A DNA stretch of 64,000 nt from the NCBI RefSeq assembly GCF_008065135.1, contig NZ_CP042914.1, forward strand, positions 4,073,404-4,137,403, read 5' to 3'. Origin of the DNA: Roseimaritima ulvae (lineage in GTDB: Bacteria; Planctomycetota; Planctomycetia; Pirellulales; Pirellulaceae). The notes beneath the pieces were generated by a model, which was given only the letters and a program-made list of their open reading frames with translations, had not been told where the DNA came from and did not search any database. Positions 35,429 through 45,790 of the stretch are shown piece by piece; position 1 is the first letter of the stretch; each line of letters starts with the position of its first letter. The position numbers and the translations under genes were made by a program.

Positions 35429-35548
35429 CTACTGAGCCAGTTGATACAGCCAGTAGGCGATCAGCGAGGCGACGCCGGTGGCCACAAAGGGCAACACTAC
35501 CAACAAGGTGCTTTCCAGTTTTCCGGGAACAAATTCGGGGTCACTCAT
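35429..35548 (-). CDS. 39-residue single-span membrane microprotein
   Basis: ATG 35548 is preceded by AGGAG at good spacing (CAGGAGCGTCCTATG). It opens a 39-residue frame beginning MSDPEFVPGKLES, followed by one strongly hydrophobic helix (TLLVVLPFVATGVASLIAYW) and a short LYQLAQ tail. The acidic N-terminus and single helix resemble small subunits of membrane complexes, but the protein is not recognised. It is below usual gene-calling limits. A minus-strand terminator lies upstream at 35735-35774, insulating it. Confidence 0.55.
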   Translation of the reverse strand: MSDPEFVPGKLESTLLVVLPFVATGVASLIAYWLYQLAQ

Positions 35549-35864
35549 AGGACGCTCCTGTAATTAGGGAGTAGTTCGTTCGGGAGGAGCCAATAACAGG
35601 GCTCCCCCATGCCGAGGCTGCTAGTTATACGCTGCCACCCGCTGCCGCTGGAAGGACGGCAGTCACCCCCCGGGGGGCTCGCGCCGCCAACCTCTTCGCA
35701 GCCGGACACATTCCAGCTCCACATCCGCCGGCAGAAAAAAAAGCTGGCGATGGCCTGTGGTTTGCATCGCCAGCGGTCCGAGATATGCACTGTCTGGGCT
35801 CGTGTTCTGCGCCGGCTGAATAGGGAAACGGTCGCGCTCTGTCGAACCTTGCCTTGGACAATCC
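35549..35864. other. Gene-free leader region before nhaA
   Basis: About 316 bases between the microprotein and nhaA. It holds a 12-base palindrome CCCCCCGGGGGG (35666-35677) and a strong hairpin with an A run described separately. No sodium-sensing or other riboswitch was recognised. Confidence 0.5.
35735..35774 (-). terminator. Minus-strand intrinsic terminator with no obvious upstream gene
   Basis: On the minus strand, a perfect 10-bp stem GCTGGCGATG/CATCGCCAGC with a 12-base loop (35743-35774) is followed by eight T (35742-35735). It would stop transcripts running leftward, yet no minus-strand gene is seen between it and the end of nhaA at 37223. Confidence 0.75.
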
Positions 35865-37223
35865 ATGACCTCCGACGTTACCCTAAACGACCGCCCGAAG
35901 CCACGCGTTGAACCGGACGCTTCGCTGCCGCTACCCCTGCAGCCCATCGACCGCTTGCTGCGTCCGGTAGCTCGGATCCTACACATTGAGGCCACCAGTG
36001 GCATCGTGTTGGTGCTGTGTACGGCGGTAGCCTTGATTGCGGCCAATTCGTCGTATGCCGAAACCTATATGGCATTCTGGCACCAGCACGTGCGAATCGA
36101 ATTTGGCGGTTTCGTTTTCGATCACACCTTGCATCACGTGATCAACGATGGCTTGATGGCGATCTTCTTTTTCGTGATCGGGTTGGAGGTCAAACGAGAA
36201 TTGGTTCACGGCTCGTTGTCGGATTGGCGTCAAGCGATGCTGCCCTTTGCAGCCGCTCTGGGCGGCATGGTCGTACCCGCCGGGCTGTATTTGATGTTGC
36301 AATACGACCAGCCGGGTATGCGGGGCTGGGGGATTCCGATGGCAACCGATATCGCCTTTGTGGTTGGCTGTCTGGCCCTGTTGGGCTCACGCGTGCCACA
36401 CAGTCTGCGGATGCTGTTGTTGTCGCTGGCCATCGTCGATGACATCGGCGCTATCCTGGTGATCGCGATCGGCTACACCGAAGCGGTGGCCGTGCCCTAC
36501 CTGATGTTGGCCGCTGGCAGCATCGGCATGGTGCACGTGTTTGCGAAACTGGGAGTGCGACGTTTTCCTCCGTACATCGTGGTCGGCGCGGTGGCTTGGT
36601 ACGCGCTGCACCAGTCCGGCATCCACGCCACGTTGACGGGCGTGGTGCTGGGCCTGATGACGCCGGCTCGAGCCGTGTTGGTGCCGGAACGATTCCGCGA
36701 GTACCTGCAATTCAAACAACGCGACTTCAGCGATCAGCAATGGGCACAGCAACGCCACCGGGCGAAAGTTGTCCGCGAGGTACAGCGTCTGACGCGAGAA
36801 ACGGTGTCGCCACTAGAGTATCTGGAAGTGACGCTGCATCCCTGGACGGCTTACGTGATCATGCCCGTCTTTGCGTTGGCCAATGCCGCGGTGGTGATCC
36901 GTCCGGAGCAAATCGGCGATTCCGTCGCGCTGGCCGTGATGCTGGGACTGGTGATTGGCAAACCGCTGGGGATCGTGCTGTTCAGTTGGCTGGCGGTTCG
37001 CTCCGGACTGGCTCGCCTGCCGCACCGTCTGCCCTGGCGGATGCTGGTCGCGGGCAGTTGCTTGGCGGGCATCGGTTTTACGATGGCCCTGTTCATCGAC
37101 GGACTGGCATTCGGCGAAGCGGGACTGGATACGGCCAAGATCGGCGTGCTGATCGGTTCAGCCGTCAGCGCCGTGGTCGGCATGGCTCTACTGTACTGGG
37201 CATCGGCGGCCCAACACGACTGA
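35865..37223 (+). CDS. nhaA: Na+/H+ antiporter NhaA
   Basis: A 452-residue inner-membrane antiporter exporting sodium in exchange for protons. The ion-site aspartates are in place: D162 in MATDIAFVVG, and D192-D193 in LAIVDDIGAILVIA. The pH-sensor side FFFVIGLEVKREL and C-terminal GSCLAGIGFTMALFIDGLAF are also typical. It is longer than E. coli NhaA (388) because of a proline-rich N-terminus and a charged cytosolic insert near 270-310. Suits a marine or brackish host. A hairpin occurs in its leader. Confidence 0.96.
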   Translation: MTSDVTLNDRPKPRVEPDASLPLPLQPIDRLLRPVARILHIEATSGIVLVLCTAVALIAANSSYAETYMAFWHQHVRIEFGGFVFDHTLHHVINDGLMAIFFFVIGLEVKRELVHGSLSDWRQAMLPFAAALGGMVVPAGLYLMLQYDQPGMRGWGIPMATDIAFVVGCLALLGSRVPHSLRMLLLSLAIVDDIGAILVIAIGYTEAVAVPYLMLAAGSIGMVHVFAKLGVRRFPPYIVVGAVAWYALHQSGIHATLTGVVLGLMTPARAVLVPERFREYLQFKQRDFSDQQWAQQRHRAKVVREVQRLTRETVSPLEYLEVTLHPWTAYVIMPVFALANAAVVIRPEQIGDSVALAVMLGLVIGKPLGIVLFSWLAVRSGLARLPHRLPWRMLVAGSCLAGIGFTMALFIDGLAFGEAGLDTAKIGVLIGSAVSAVVGMALLYWASAAQHD

Positions 37224-37648
37224 AGTCATTTCATCTTCCTTGAAACCGCTCCATCGTCTTGCTGGTGACGCGATCGCGATACCAGCGAACCTGTCCTTCG
37301 TGGCCTCGGAGCTGGTCCCCCAGAATCTCTAAACGGCAGGAAAAAGAACGCGAAAGTGGCCGATTTTGTCCGTAGCGGCTTACACACGACTCTTGAACGC
37401 TACCATGCCCACCAGGAAGCCCCCCCCCCCCCGAGGGGATAGCCGCCGTTTCTTCCGCAGGTATCGAGCATTTATCCTGCTGGGCCTTGCTGATGCGAGT
37501 TGGCGGGGTGCGGAGTTTTTTTCGAATACTCCGTTTTTCCCTGCCCCCCCTTCCTTGCCGTGGTATCCTGCCCGTTTAGTAGTGAACCCCCATTGCTGCC
37601 GGATTCGGAGCCGGGCACATTCCTAAACCTACAACGAGGACAAGCAAC
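37224..37648. other. Gene-free region with a 14-base C tract
   Basis: About 425 bases between nhaA and the PEP-CTERM gene. It contains an uninterrupted run of 14 C (37419-37432), several further C and T runs, and a weak hairpin CGGAG/CTCCG followed by five T (37511-37538) that might act as a terminator. No credible coding frame was seen. Confidence 0.5.
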
Positions 37649-38377
37649 ATGATGCGGGCGATTCAACTGGCGGTGACCTGCGTGGCAGGGCTGCTCGCGA
37701 CAGCAGAGCAGGTGCAGGCGGGGCTGATTACGATTACAGACTATAGCATCTCCGATGCTGCCCGTTCCGGGTTCGGGGACTGGTCGCATCTGTACGGTGG
37801 ATCGATCGTGGAGACGGGAAATTTCACAATCAGTGTTTCTGCATTGAGTTATCCTTTCACGCGGGCGGATTACTCAGGCGGCAGCGGTACACTTAATGAC
37901 GGGCTTGAAGGCGCAGACCGTTTCAGTACTCAGTTATTTGCGAACAATACCGACGCCAATCCTATCATCACACTCAACTTGAATGGCTTCTTCAATATCT
38001 CAGACATAACTCTTCTTACTTTTGACTCTAGCAACACAATTCCGGGTCGTATTAGTGCATTTGACGTGACGATTGGTGCGAATACGGTGAATTTTGCCAC
38101 ATCTGAACCAACAACAGATGATGAATTTGTAAGTTTGATTGGGTCTCCGTTGGACGGGATCCCAACAAATCAGATCATTCTTTCGAATTTCTCGCATGAT
38201 GGCGGTAATAGCTTAGTTGAAATGTTTGCAATCGGCGAAATCAGGGTGCAGGGAAGTGAAGTAAATGCGGTTCCTGAACCTACGTCACTCGCATTGTTCG
38301 GCATCGGTACATGTGTCGCTGGGCTTGGAGCCTCCCGTCGTCGCCGACATGAAAAGCAACAACAAGCCATGGCATAA
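37649..38377 (+). CDS. PEP-CTERM sorting-domain exported protein
   Basis: A 242-residue protein with an N-terminal signal peptide (MMRAIQLAVTCVAGLLATAEQVQA) and a C-terminal PEP-CTERM signal: VPEPTSLALFGIGTCVAGL followed by SRRRRHE. Such tails are processed by an exosortase, and the proteins are usually linked to surface or exopolysaccharide functions. The middle is beta-rich and unrecognised. An AGGA site precedes the ATG. The central coding region is clearly AT-richer than its neighbours (for example 37981-38120), hinting at transfer or rapid evolution. Confidence 0.88.
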   Translation: MMRAIQLAVTCVAGLLATAEQVQAGLITITDYSISDAARSGFGDWSHLYGGSIVETGNFTISVSALSYPFTRADYSGGSGTLNDGLEGADRFSTQLFANNTDANPIITLNLNGFFNISDITLLTFDSSNTIPGRISAFDVTIGANTVNFATSEPTTDDEFVSLIGSPLDGIPTNQIILSNFSHDGGNSLVEMFAIGEIRVQGSEVNAVPEPTSLALFGIGTCVAGLGASRRRRHEKQQQAMA

Positions 38378-38497
38378 ACTAGCCAAGACAAAACCTACAT
38401 CGGCCTCAAAGTGGTTACTGGTGCGGGCGTTTGTGGGGGCTCGGACCATGAGGGAAAGTCGGCTCCCACGTGCGGATCATTGCGGGCAGGGCCGAAG

Positions 38498-40096
38498 CTA
38501 ACGATACGGATTACCGGCCAAGAACAGCTGTTCGATTTCTTTGTCCTCCATAGCGCGGCCGAGGATCAGCAGTTCGTCGATCCGTCCGCTCAATTTGCGG
38601 TCGTTTCGGTTCCAGTTGCCGATCTGCGCCGGTCCCAGCTTGGCTGGATGCGCTAGCGCTTGCTCGGTCTGTTTGTCGAATTGGCCGTTCAAATAGAACC
38701 GCACGGTGCCGGCAGTGGCGTCGTAGACGGTTGCCAGATGGACCCAGCGGCCGCGTTCGGGCAACACCGGCGTGCGGGAATCCGGATACCATTCTTTTTC
38801 CTCCGAGCCGTCGGCCAACAGGTTGCCGAATAGTGCCAACCGCATCGTGGTGTTGCGGTTGAGCATCCAGTGCACCTGCCCGGGGTTGCTGCTGTCCCAG
38901 CCATCGGTGTGCAACAAGCTCTGATAGGGTTCGCCCAGCCGGTCCAGTCGCACCCAGGCTGCCAACGTCAGCTGATTCCATTGGCGGCCTTCGCCGACGT
39001 TCAGTCGCATATGGTCGCCGACATTGACGAATTCCGGTGCTCGCGAACCCGGCCACCGCCCTTGTGCCATACGAAAGACTCCGGGCGGCAGATCGTCGGT
39101 TTCGAAATCCAACAGGGTGATCAGAGCGGGATCGCGACGCAGGGCTGCCAGAGCCGCATCGCTGTTTCGTCGTTGCCCGCGTTCCAACGCCGCGGTCAAT
39201 TCCGATATCTCATCGGTTTGGATAAAGGCGGAGGAACGAAAGCCTCGAGCCGCACTTCGGCCGCCGTCCATGCTCAACGCGTCGCCTTGGCGCAAACTGG
39301 TGCTGGTCGGTTCCCCGGTGGCTTCGGCGATTACCTGGCCCTCAAACACATGAATTTCGGAGGCCCCGCTGATGGGCACGTCGACGCCAAACCGCGTGCC
39401 CAGATCCACTGCATTTCCCGAAGGCGTAATCACGGTGAACCCTTGGGCGGCCGATGGCACATCGGCCGACAGTCGGCCGCGGAGCATTTTTAGTCGCTCG
39501 GCGGACTCGAATCGGAATTCGGCCGGAGCCTCGATCACCACTTCAGCACCGCGTGCGGTCACCAGATGGACCAAGCCGGCATCGACCTGATGGGTTTGCC
39601 CGCGGAGCCGCATCCCTTCGAGTAAGCCGTTTTCGCCGACGCGTTTTTGCACCGTCGCCCAGTCTGCGTTGGACGACTGCCACCACACGCCGGCGCCGAC
39701 GACCGCCATCAAACAGGCCGCCAGGGCCAAAAACATGATCGCTACTCCGCCTCCCGCGGCCCTCGCCGATGCGCATGCCCCGTCGGGCGGCGGCGCCGGA
39801 CCCGGCGGCGGCGTGTTGTCGATGGGCAGCGTCTGGGAGGTCGAAGACGACGCTGGGGGCACGGAGAACTTTTGGGGCTGCTCGGGAGCATTCGTGCCCA
39901 GCGGCCGCTCGGCCAGTTCCGCCTCCACGTCCTGCGACACGGCGGCCAGGGCCGAATCCAAGTTCAGCAGTTCCATCAGCTGCCGGCGGAGAGTCGGCTC
40001 GCCACCCAGCCGGGCGTTCAGTTCCCGCATGTCGTCGGCCGACGCCTGTCCATCGACGTAACGTTGCAGGAGGTCCAAATCGCGATCGCTGTTCAT
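38498..40096 (-). CDS. FecR-LamG transmembrane protein (sigma-factor partner)
   Basis: About 532 residues. An N-terminal anti-sigma-like segment ([19 protein letters not shown]) is followed by a proline-rich linker, one membrane helix ([22 protein letters not shown]), a FecR-like region ([21 protein letters not shown]), and a C-terminal LamG/concanavalin-like domain ([39 protein letters not shown]). This architecture is common in Planctomycetes next to ECF sigma factors. Its ATG overlaps the sigma gene stop by 4 bases, so it is probably the sensor/anti-sigma for that factor. Confidence 0.9.
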   Translation of the reverse strand: MNSDRDLDLLQRYVDGQASADDMRELNARLGGEPTLRRQLMELLNLDSALAAVSQDVEAELAERPLGTNAPEQPQKFSVPPASSSTSQTLPIDNTPPPGPAPPPDGACASARAAGGGVAIMFLALAACLMAVVGAGVWWQSSNADWATVQKRVGENGLLEGMRLRGQTHQVDAGLVHLVTARGAEVVIEAPAEFRFESAERLKMLRGRLSADVPSAAQGFTVITPSGNAVDLGTRFGVDVPISGASEIHVFEGQVIAEATGEPTSTSLRQGDALSMDGGRSAARGFRSSAFIQTDEISELTAALERGQRRNSDAALAALRRDPALITLLDFETDDLPPGVFRMAQGRWPGSRAPEFVNVGDHMRLNVGEGRQWNQLTLAAWVRLDRLGEPYQSLLHTDGWDSSNPGQVHWMLNRNTTMRLALFGNLLADGSEEKEWYPDSRTPVLPERGRWVHLATVYDATAGTVRFYLNGQFDKQTEQALAHPAKLGPAQIGNWNRNDRKLSGRIDELLILGRAMEDKEIEQLFLAGNPYR

Positions 40097-40638
40097 GACA
40101 AAGGCTCCTCTGCCAATTCCCTTCCGATGCATTCCAGTAAAAGCTTTCGCATCCGATGCAACCATTGGTAGAATCCGCCGACCGAGCGTCCGCTGCGGGC
40201 CGCTACGTCTTGGATCTTTACGTTCTGGCGATAGGCGCCTGCCAGCAGGTCGCGCTGTTCGGAGGGGATTTTTTCAAAACACGACTCCAACGCCAGACGT
40301 TGCTGTTCCAGATGCGACTCGGCTTGCAGCGATTCATTAGCGAGCATTTCGACCACCTCGCTATTCAGCACCAGCCGGTCGCGTCCTTTGTCGCGGAGCC
40401 AAGCGAGCACCTTGTAGCGAGCGATGCCGCAAGCCCAAGCCCGAAAATCGCCGTCGGGACGAAACTCATCAAACTTTTCCCACAACACGATCGACACTTC
40501 TTGCAAGACGTCGTCCGCATCGGCTCGCGTGGGGACCAACCGCCGCACGAACGCTCGCACGGCCGGTTCATGGGACGTAAACGCTCGCAGAAAGCGGCGG
40601 TGTCGTTCGTGGTGTTCCGGTTCCGGCACGCGGTGCAT
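40093..40638 (-). CDS. ECF sigma factor, Rhodopirellula/Verrucomicrobium type
   Basis: About 181 residues. Region 2 is at about 25-90 ([44 protein letters not shown]) and region 4 at about 125-175 ([34 protein letters not shown]). ATG 40638 was chosen over a TTG two codons earlier. It lies between the DUF1501 gene (22 bases upstream) and the FecR-LamG gene (4-base overlap), so sigma factor, membrane regulator and the two planctomycete-type proteins appear to form one operon. Confidence 0.92.
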   Translation of the reverse strand: MHRVPEPEHHERHRRFLRAFTSHEPAVRAFVRRLVPTRADADDVLQEVSIVLWEKFDEFRPDGDFRAWACGIARYKVLAWLRDKGRDRLVLNSEVVEMLANESLQAESHLEQQRLALESCFEKIPSEQRDLLAGAYRQNVKIQDVAARSGRSVGGFYQWLHRMRKLLLECIGRELAEEPLS

Positions 40639-40660
40639 TCCCAAGGGGCCGTAGTAACGG

Positions 40661-42121
40661 TTAAGCCAAGATCTCTTTGATGACGTGCCCTTCCACGTTT
40701 GTCAACCGTCGCTGGATGCCGTTGTGCTCAAACGTCAGGCGTTCGTGATCCAGCCCCAACAGATGCAAGATGGTGGCGTTAAAATCATACAGCGGATGCA
40801 CGTCCTGGACGGCTTTCTGGCCAAGTTCGTCGGTCATCCCGTGGCTGACTCCCGGTTTCACTCCGGCACCGGTCATCCAACAGGTAAACCCGTCGGGATT
40901 GTGGTCGCGACCCTTGGCGCCTTTCTGGAAGAACGGCATGCGTCCGAATTCCGTACACCAGACCACCAGGGTGTCGTCCAGCAAGCCGCGCGATTTCATG
41001 TCCTTGATCATCGCCGCGGTGGGTTGATCGAGGATCGAAGCGTGCACGTCGTATTGCTCTTTCAGTTTGCTGTGGCCGTCCCAGTTTAGGGCGCCCCCAC
41101 TGGCATAGGCGCCGTTAAACAGTTGAACAAACCGCACGCCGCTTTCGATCAAGCGGCGAGCCAGAATGCAGTTGCGGGCATAAGCGGCGCGGTTGGGGTT
41201 GGATTCGTCATCGGCGCCATAGGCTTTAAGCACATGAGCCGGTTCGGAGTCTAAATCGCTGATTTCCGGGACACTTAACTGCATCCGAGCGGCCAATTCA
41301 TAACTGGCGATTCGCGCCGCCAGTTTGCTGTCGCCGGGATGCTGCTGCAGGTGGCGCTCGTTCATGCGATCCAACAAACCACGACTGGCACGATCGGCGG
41401 CGGTCGACACACCGGGAGCGCTCAGGTGCCGGATCGGCGATTTGGAACTCATCGGCGTGCCCTGGAAGGCGGCGGGCAAAAAGCCGGGGCCCCAGTTATT
41501 AGAACCGTTCTGGGGCACGCCGCGGGGATCGGGAATCGCGACGTAGGCCGGCAAGTTCTGGTTCTCGGTTCCCAACGCGTAACTGGTCCAGGAACCCAAG
41601 CTGGGGAAACCGTCCAGCTGCGTGCCGGTGGACAGAAAGTTTTCCGCCGGCCCGTGGGTGTTGCTGGTACTGGTCAGGGAATGGATGAAGGCGATGTCGT
41701 CGGTCAGTTCCGCCAGATGTGGGATCAGATCGCTGACCCATTTTCCGGTTTGACCGGTCTGACGGAACTTGTACTGGGGGCGGGCCAGGTCGCCGGCCGG
41801 GCCTTGAAAGGTGACCGCGGGACCGTCCTTCAGCGGCTTGCCATCCATCCGAATCAGTTCCGGCTTGTAATCCCACGTCTCCAGTTGACTGACCGCTCCG
41901 GCGCAAAAGATCACCAGCACGTTTTTGGCTTTGGCCGGATAGTGTGGCGAACGGGCGGCAAACGGCCGAGCAGGATCGATCTGCGGTTGATCGGCCAGCA
42001 GGCGATCACCGGCCAGCAGATCCAACAGCGCGATCGACCCCAAGGCCGTGGCCGAGCCGGTCAGAAAGCCGCGGCGATCCAGGAGTTGTCGGCCGGCAGC
42101 AGAAAGCGAGGGATCTCTCAT
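40661..42121 (-). CDS. DUF1501 Tat-exported protein
   Basis: About 486 residues. A twin-arginine motif (DRRGFLTGS, Arg16-Arg17) and hydrophobic stretch suggest Tat export. The core [45 protein letters not shown] and [17 protein letters not shown] belongs to DUF1501, an alkaline-phosphatase/sulfatase-fold family abundant in Planctomycetes and almost always paired with a DUF1549/DUF1553 gene, as here. The start is ATG 42121; further upstream the frame runs through a dispersed repeat. Catalytic activity is unproven. Confidence 0.93.
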   Translation of the reverse strand: MRDPSLSAAGRQLLDRRGFLTGSATALGSIALLDLLAGDRLLADQPQIDPARPFAARSPHYPAKAKNVLVIFCAGAVSQLETWDYKPELIRMDGKPLKDGPAVTFQGPAGDLARPQYKFRQTGQTGKWVSDLIPHLAELTDDIAFIHSLTSTSNTHGPAENFLSTGTQLDGFPSLGSWTSYALGTENQNLPAYVAIPDPRGVPQNGSNNWGPGFLPAAFQGTPMSSKSPIRHLSAPGVSTAADRASRGLLDRMNERHLQQHPGDSKLAARIASYELAARMQLSVPEISDLDSEPAHVLKAYGADDESNPNRAAYARNCILARRLIESGVRFVQLFNGAYASGGALNWDGHSKLKEQYDVHASILDQPTAAMIKDMKSRGLLDDTLVVWCTEFGRMPFFQKGAKGRDHNPDGFTCWMTGAGVKPGVSHGMTDELGQKAVQDVHPLYDFNATILHLLGLDHERLTFEHNGIQRRLTNVEGHVIKEILA

Positions 42122-42138
42122 CAATAAAACCTCAATAC

Positions 42139-42246
42139 TTGGTCGTCGTTCGCTCCGCGAACGCAACGGAGGGGAATAATTTCGTACTGTTCGCGGAGCG
42201 AACAACGACCATGCGTGGCGTTCGCGGAGCGAACGACGACCTTGGT
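42139..42246. repeat. Family C palindromic repeat, three arms
   Basis: One TTCGCTCCGCGAA-type arm at 42141-42162 and two inverted TTCGCGGAGCGAA-type arms at 42189-42210 and 42219-42241, flanked by CTTGGTCGT and ACGACCTTGG. It fills the gap between the DUF1549/DUF1553 gene and the DUF1501 gene and ends at the former's stop codon. Confidence 0.9.
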
Positions 42247-45200
42247 TACGGCAGGAATAAAAACTCGTTGCTGTTGAACATTGCTCGGCATAGGGTTTCC
42301 AAACCATGTTCCTGCACCACCTGGACCGCGTCGGCTAATTCGTCGGATTCGGGTTGGCGGTTTAGACTCAACCAATACGTTTGCCGCACTTGTTCCTGCA
42401 CGTCGTCTCCGATGTCGGCCTTTAAAACCGCCGCGAAGGCCGCCGCCTGTTCGATCGTGAAGGTACTGTTAAACAGGTTGAGGGCTTGAATCGGGGTCGT
42501 CGATTCGATCCGCCGCGCGGTACTCTGCCCGCCATCGGGACAATCGAAGGCTCCAAACACCGCGTCGCGTTCGCGGCGGACTTTGTGGGCATAGATCATC
42601 CGCCGCAGCCCCTCCTCGCCAAACGACTCCACGGGATTAAATCCGGACAGCCCGCCGCGTTGGTTGAACAGGTTGTAGCCGCGTCCGCCCATCTTCAAAT
42701 TCAGCCGGCCATTGATCGCCAGGATGCTGTCGCGAATCGCTTCGCCTTCCAATCGCCGCGAGGGGTATCGCCACAACAGCCGCACTCCGGCATCTTTCGC
42801 GGCGGCAACCGGATCGTGCTCGGTCGACTGGCGATAGGTCGACGACAGCACGATCTCGCGATGCAGTTGTTTGATCGACCAGCCGCCACGGATGAACTCC
42901 AAAGCCAACCAGTCCAACAATTCCGGGTGAGTGGGTTTGGAACCATTGCGACCAAAATCGTTGGGCGTATCGACAAACCCGATGCCAAAATGCCATTGCC
43001 AAATCCGGTTGGCCATCACCCGCGCGGTCAGCGGGCTGTCGGGACGAGCGATCCAATCGGCCAAGGCCCGGCGGCGTTCTTGTTCGGGCGTATCGGACGC
43101 CAGCGACAGATCTCCCAGCGAACTGAGCACGGCCGGAACCACGGCTTCTCTCGGCTGTTCGGGATCGCCGCGGCTCAGCAGATGGATGTCGTCGGGTTTG
43201 CGGAACGTGCCGGCAAACGCCATGGGCGCGTTTTCACTGGCTTTGATCTTGTCTCCCAGCTCGCGTTTTTCGGCCAACAGCTCACCGGCGCGCCGCGATT
43301 CTGCGGTCGTTAGGCCGACGTTGCGGAACGTGTTGTCGACTTCTTTGCCGGGCCCCCAGGGGGCGCGGTCGGTCGAATCCGCGACCCGCTGCCAGCCCTT
43401 CTCGCCGGCGATTTCAATGTGATACTCGATGGCCACGCGGTCCTCGTATTTGCCCTCGCGATCACGGCCCCAGACGACGCGAGTGATCTCCTGCTCGGTC
43501 GCAAACTCCAACTCCACCCAGCCCTTGCCGCCTTCGTTTGACAACCAGGAACTGAAGTTGCCGTAGCGGCCATCGTTGATCAATCGCGGCTCATGCCGAT
43601 TCTTCTGAATGGTGTCGCCGGACGTCTTGACGGTGGTGCCCAAGCTGGCCAGAGCGATATTTTCACCGGCGGTATTAAACACTTCTAACTCGTCGATACA
43701 AGGCGACAGACTGTTGGTGGCCAGAACCGTGAAACGCAGACGTTTTGCCTTCACCGGTGCGATGCGATCGATGTTGCGATCCGGGCGAACGGCTGATCGC
43801 GTCGGCCCCAACTGGCTCAACATCGTCAGTTCGCGGGGCGACGGCCCGGCCTCCAGGGTGTAGGCCGTGGCCAACCGATCGGTGAATTTCCCCAGCCGAT
43901 CGCGGCCCCACACGACTTTTGCGATCCGCGTGTTTTCCGGCAACTCAAACATCACCCATCCGGTGCCCTTGGTATCGGACATCCAACTGCTGGAGTTGCC
44001 GTATTGCCCATCGTTGATATGCGCCAGGTGATGGCTGCCGGAATTCACGCTGCCCGAGGCGGTTACTTTGGCGCCCAGCGAAGCCAGGGCGACGTTCCGC
44101 GGTTGGGCTTCATCGGTGTAGATTTCAAATTCGTCGATGCAGGGCGCGATCAGTCCCAACGTGGGGTGCAGATTGCAGTCGTGAACGGTGAAACGCACGT
44201 ACTTGGCTTCCAGGGGCGCAAACGTTTCGATGTTTTCCCGAGCGTTGGTGGTGCGAATTTGCGACGGTTCTTCCGAGAGGGGACGTGCGACGGGCACAAA
44301 CTCACTCAGCTGCTGATCGATCGCGGCGACGCGTTTACGATAGCCCACCGCTTGCTTCCGCAGCGCCTCGATCTCGGGCGAGTCGAGTTCGCGGTCTTTA
44401 TATTCCACGCCGGCCACAAAAGCTTGCATGCTGTAGTAGTCTTTAGCGGAGATCGGATCGAATTTGTGATCGTGACAGCGAGCACAGCCGACGCTTAACC
44501 CCAGAAACGACTGCGTCACATTGTTGACGATTTCGTCCAGCGAATCCTGGCGAGCCAAACGGATCGAGGGCGCGTCTTTGCCGATCTGACCGGGCAGCAG
44601 CACCGAAGCGGTAACCAAAAATCCGGTGGCGGTATCCTGCCCCATGGCATCGCCGACGATCTGTTCTTTAATGAATTCGTCGTACGGCGTGTCCCGGTTC
44701 ATCGCTTCGATCACATAGTCGCGATAGGGCCAGGCATTGGGGCGTTCGGTGTTGACTTCAAAACCGTGCGTGTCGGCGTAGCGAACCACGTCCAACCAAT
44801 GCTGCGCCCAACGCTCGCCATAACGCGGGGATTTCAGCAACCGTTCAACCACTTCCCCATAGGCCACCTCGCCCTGATCGACGCGTTGCAGGAACTCGTC
44901 GACCTCCTGCGGCGTTGGCGGCAATCCCGTCAGGTCAAACGTCACGCGGCGCAGCCATGTCACCGGGTCGGCCGGCGGCGCGGGGTGAAGGCCTTCCTGC
45001 TCCAACCGCGACAGCACAAACGCATCGATGGGGCTGCGGGGCCAGGCCCGATCCGACACCGCGGGCACGTGGGGCATCACCATGGGCTTAAACGACCAGT
45101 GATCCATGCGATCTTCCAGTACCGCCAGATCCACACCGTCGGGCCACACCGCGCCCTGCTGAACCCAAGCGGTCAGGGTGGCGATCTGCTCGGCCGACAG

Positions 45201-45512
45201 CGGATGCTCGCCCGGCGGCATCCGCGAATCCTCGTCTTCTTCATTGATCAACTCGATCAGCGGGCTGTCATCCGGTTCGCCTTCGACCACAAACGGTCCC
45301 CAGCCATCGCCGCCCTTAAACGCCTCGGACTTAATATCCAGCCGCAATCCGCTTCTCTGTTTTTCTTCGCCGTGACAGGAATAGCAATGCTGCTGAAGAA
45401 TCGGCTGCACGTCGCGGACGAAGTCCACCTCATCGGCGGCCAAGGCCGTCCGGGGCAAGAAGACCAGCAGCAGTACGATCGGCGGGGTGAGCAGGCGGGA
45501 GGCGTCAGGCAT
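42246..45512 (-). CDS. Planctomycete cytochrome-DUF1549-DUF1553 (PSCyt1/PSCyt2/PSD1) exported protein
   Basis: About 1088 residues. Signal peptide, then a cytochrome c-like motif [18 protein letters not shown], a DUF1549 region with a second [13 protein letters not shown] haem-type motif, two discoidin-like (F5/8 type C) segments ([16 protein letters not shown] and [16 protein letters not shown]), and a C-terminal DUF1553 domain ([21 protein letters not shown]). ATG 45512 has AGGA 6 bases upstream; a TTG at 45530 is less likely. The family is a hallmark of Planctomycetes, thought to act in polysaccharide use. Confidence 0.94.
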   Translation of the reverse strand: MPDASRLLTPPIVLLLVFLPRTALAADEVDFVRDVQPILQQHCYSCHGEEKQRSGLRLDIKSEAFKGGDGWGPFVVEGEPDDSPLIELINEEDEDSRMPPGEHPLSAEQIATLTAWVQQGAVWPDGVDLAVLEDRMDHWSFKPMVMPHVPAVSDRAWPRSPIDAFVLSRLEQEGLHPAPPADPVTWLRRVTFDLTGLPPTPQEVDEFLQRVDQGEVAYGEVVERLLKSPRYGERWAQHWLDVVRYADTHGFEVNTERPNAWPYRDYVIEAMNRDTPYDEFIKEQIVGDAMGQDTATGFLVTASVLLPGQIGKDAPSIRLARQDSLDEIVNNVTQSFLGLSVGCARCHDHKFDPISAKDYYSMQAFVAGVEYKDRELDSPEIEALRKQAVGYRKRVAAIDQQLSEFVPVARPLSEEPSQIRTTNARENIETFAPLEAKYVRFTVHDCNLHPTLGLIAPCIDEFEIYTDEAQPRNVALASLGAKVTASGSVNSGSHHLAHINDGQYGNSSSWMSDTKGTGWVMFELPENTRIAKVVWGRDRLGKFTDRLATAYTLEAGPSPRELTMLSQLGPTRSAVRPDRNIDRIAPVKAKRLRFTVLATNSLSPCIDELEVFNTAGENIALASLGTTVKTSGDTIQKNRHEPRLINDGRYGNFSSWLSNEGGKGWVELEFATEQEITRVVWGRDREGKYEDRVAIEYHIEIAGEKGWQRVADSTDRAPWGPGKEVDNTFRNVGLTTAESRRAGELLAEKRELGDKIKASENAPMAFAGTFRKPDDIHLLSRGDPEQPREAVVPAVLSSLGDLSLASDTPEQERRRALADWIARPDSPLTARVMANRIWQWHFGIGFVDTPNDFGRNGSKPTHPELLDWLALEFIRGGWSIKQLHREIVLSSTYRQSTEHDPVAAAKDAGVRLLWRYPSRRLEGEAIRDSILAINGRLNLKMGGRGYNLFNQRGGLSGFNPVESFGEEGLRRMIYAHKVRRERDAVFGAFDCPDGGQSTARRIESTTPIQALNLFNSTFTIEQAAAFAAVLKADIGDDVQEQVRQTYWLSLNRQPESDELADAVQVVQEHGLETLCRAMFNSNEFLFLP

Positions 45513-45646
45513 GAGATTCCTACGGAGCAATCATTGCACAGGTGGGGCTTCTATAAAGATATTTCCTTCCCACCGCCCATTTTTACGCGCCGCCAGAGAG
45601 AAAAGGCCCGTTTTGTCAGAAAAAGGCAGGGAATCCAGCGAAAATT

Positions 45647-45752
45647 GCCGTAGCTACGCTCGCCAGAGCGTGGGGGAAGCCCAGCGCGGCCCCCCACCGT
45701 CTGGCGACGGTAGCTACGGTTGCTGCCCCACCGTCTGGCGACGGTAGCTACG
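45647..45752. repeat. Three family A TCGCCAGA hairpins
   Basis: Plus-oriented ACGCTC-GCCA-GAGCGT at 45656-45671, then two minus-oriented ACCGTC-GCCA-GACGGT at 45696-45711 and 45730-45745. The last two form a near-perfect tandem. They lie between the DUF1549 gene and the RND permease. Confidence 0.9.
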
Positions 45753-45790
45753 GGGCGCGGTTGCGGATTCCCCCAGGCTGGAAGCCTAGG

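Noticed and set aside
37366-37626. 86-residue plus-strand open frame before the PEP-CTERM gene
   Set aside because: Contains the C tract, low-complexity proline and arginine, and no ribosome site or homology signs.
42122-42307. N-terminal extension of the DUF1501 reading frame
   Set aside because: It is the translation of the family C repeat; the Tat signal starts at ATG 42121.
45647-45752. Repeat-spacer pattern that could suggest a small CRISPR array
   Set aside because: The units are hairpins in both orientations with unequal, very short gaps, scattered singly and in pairs over the whole window; no cas genes.
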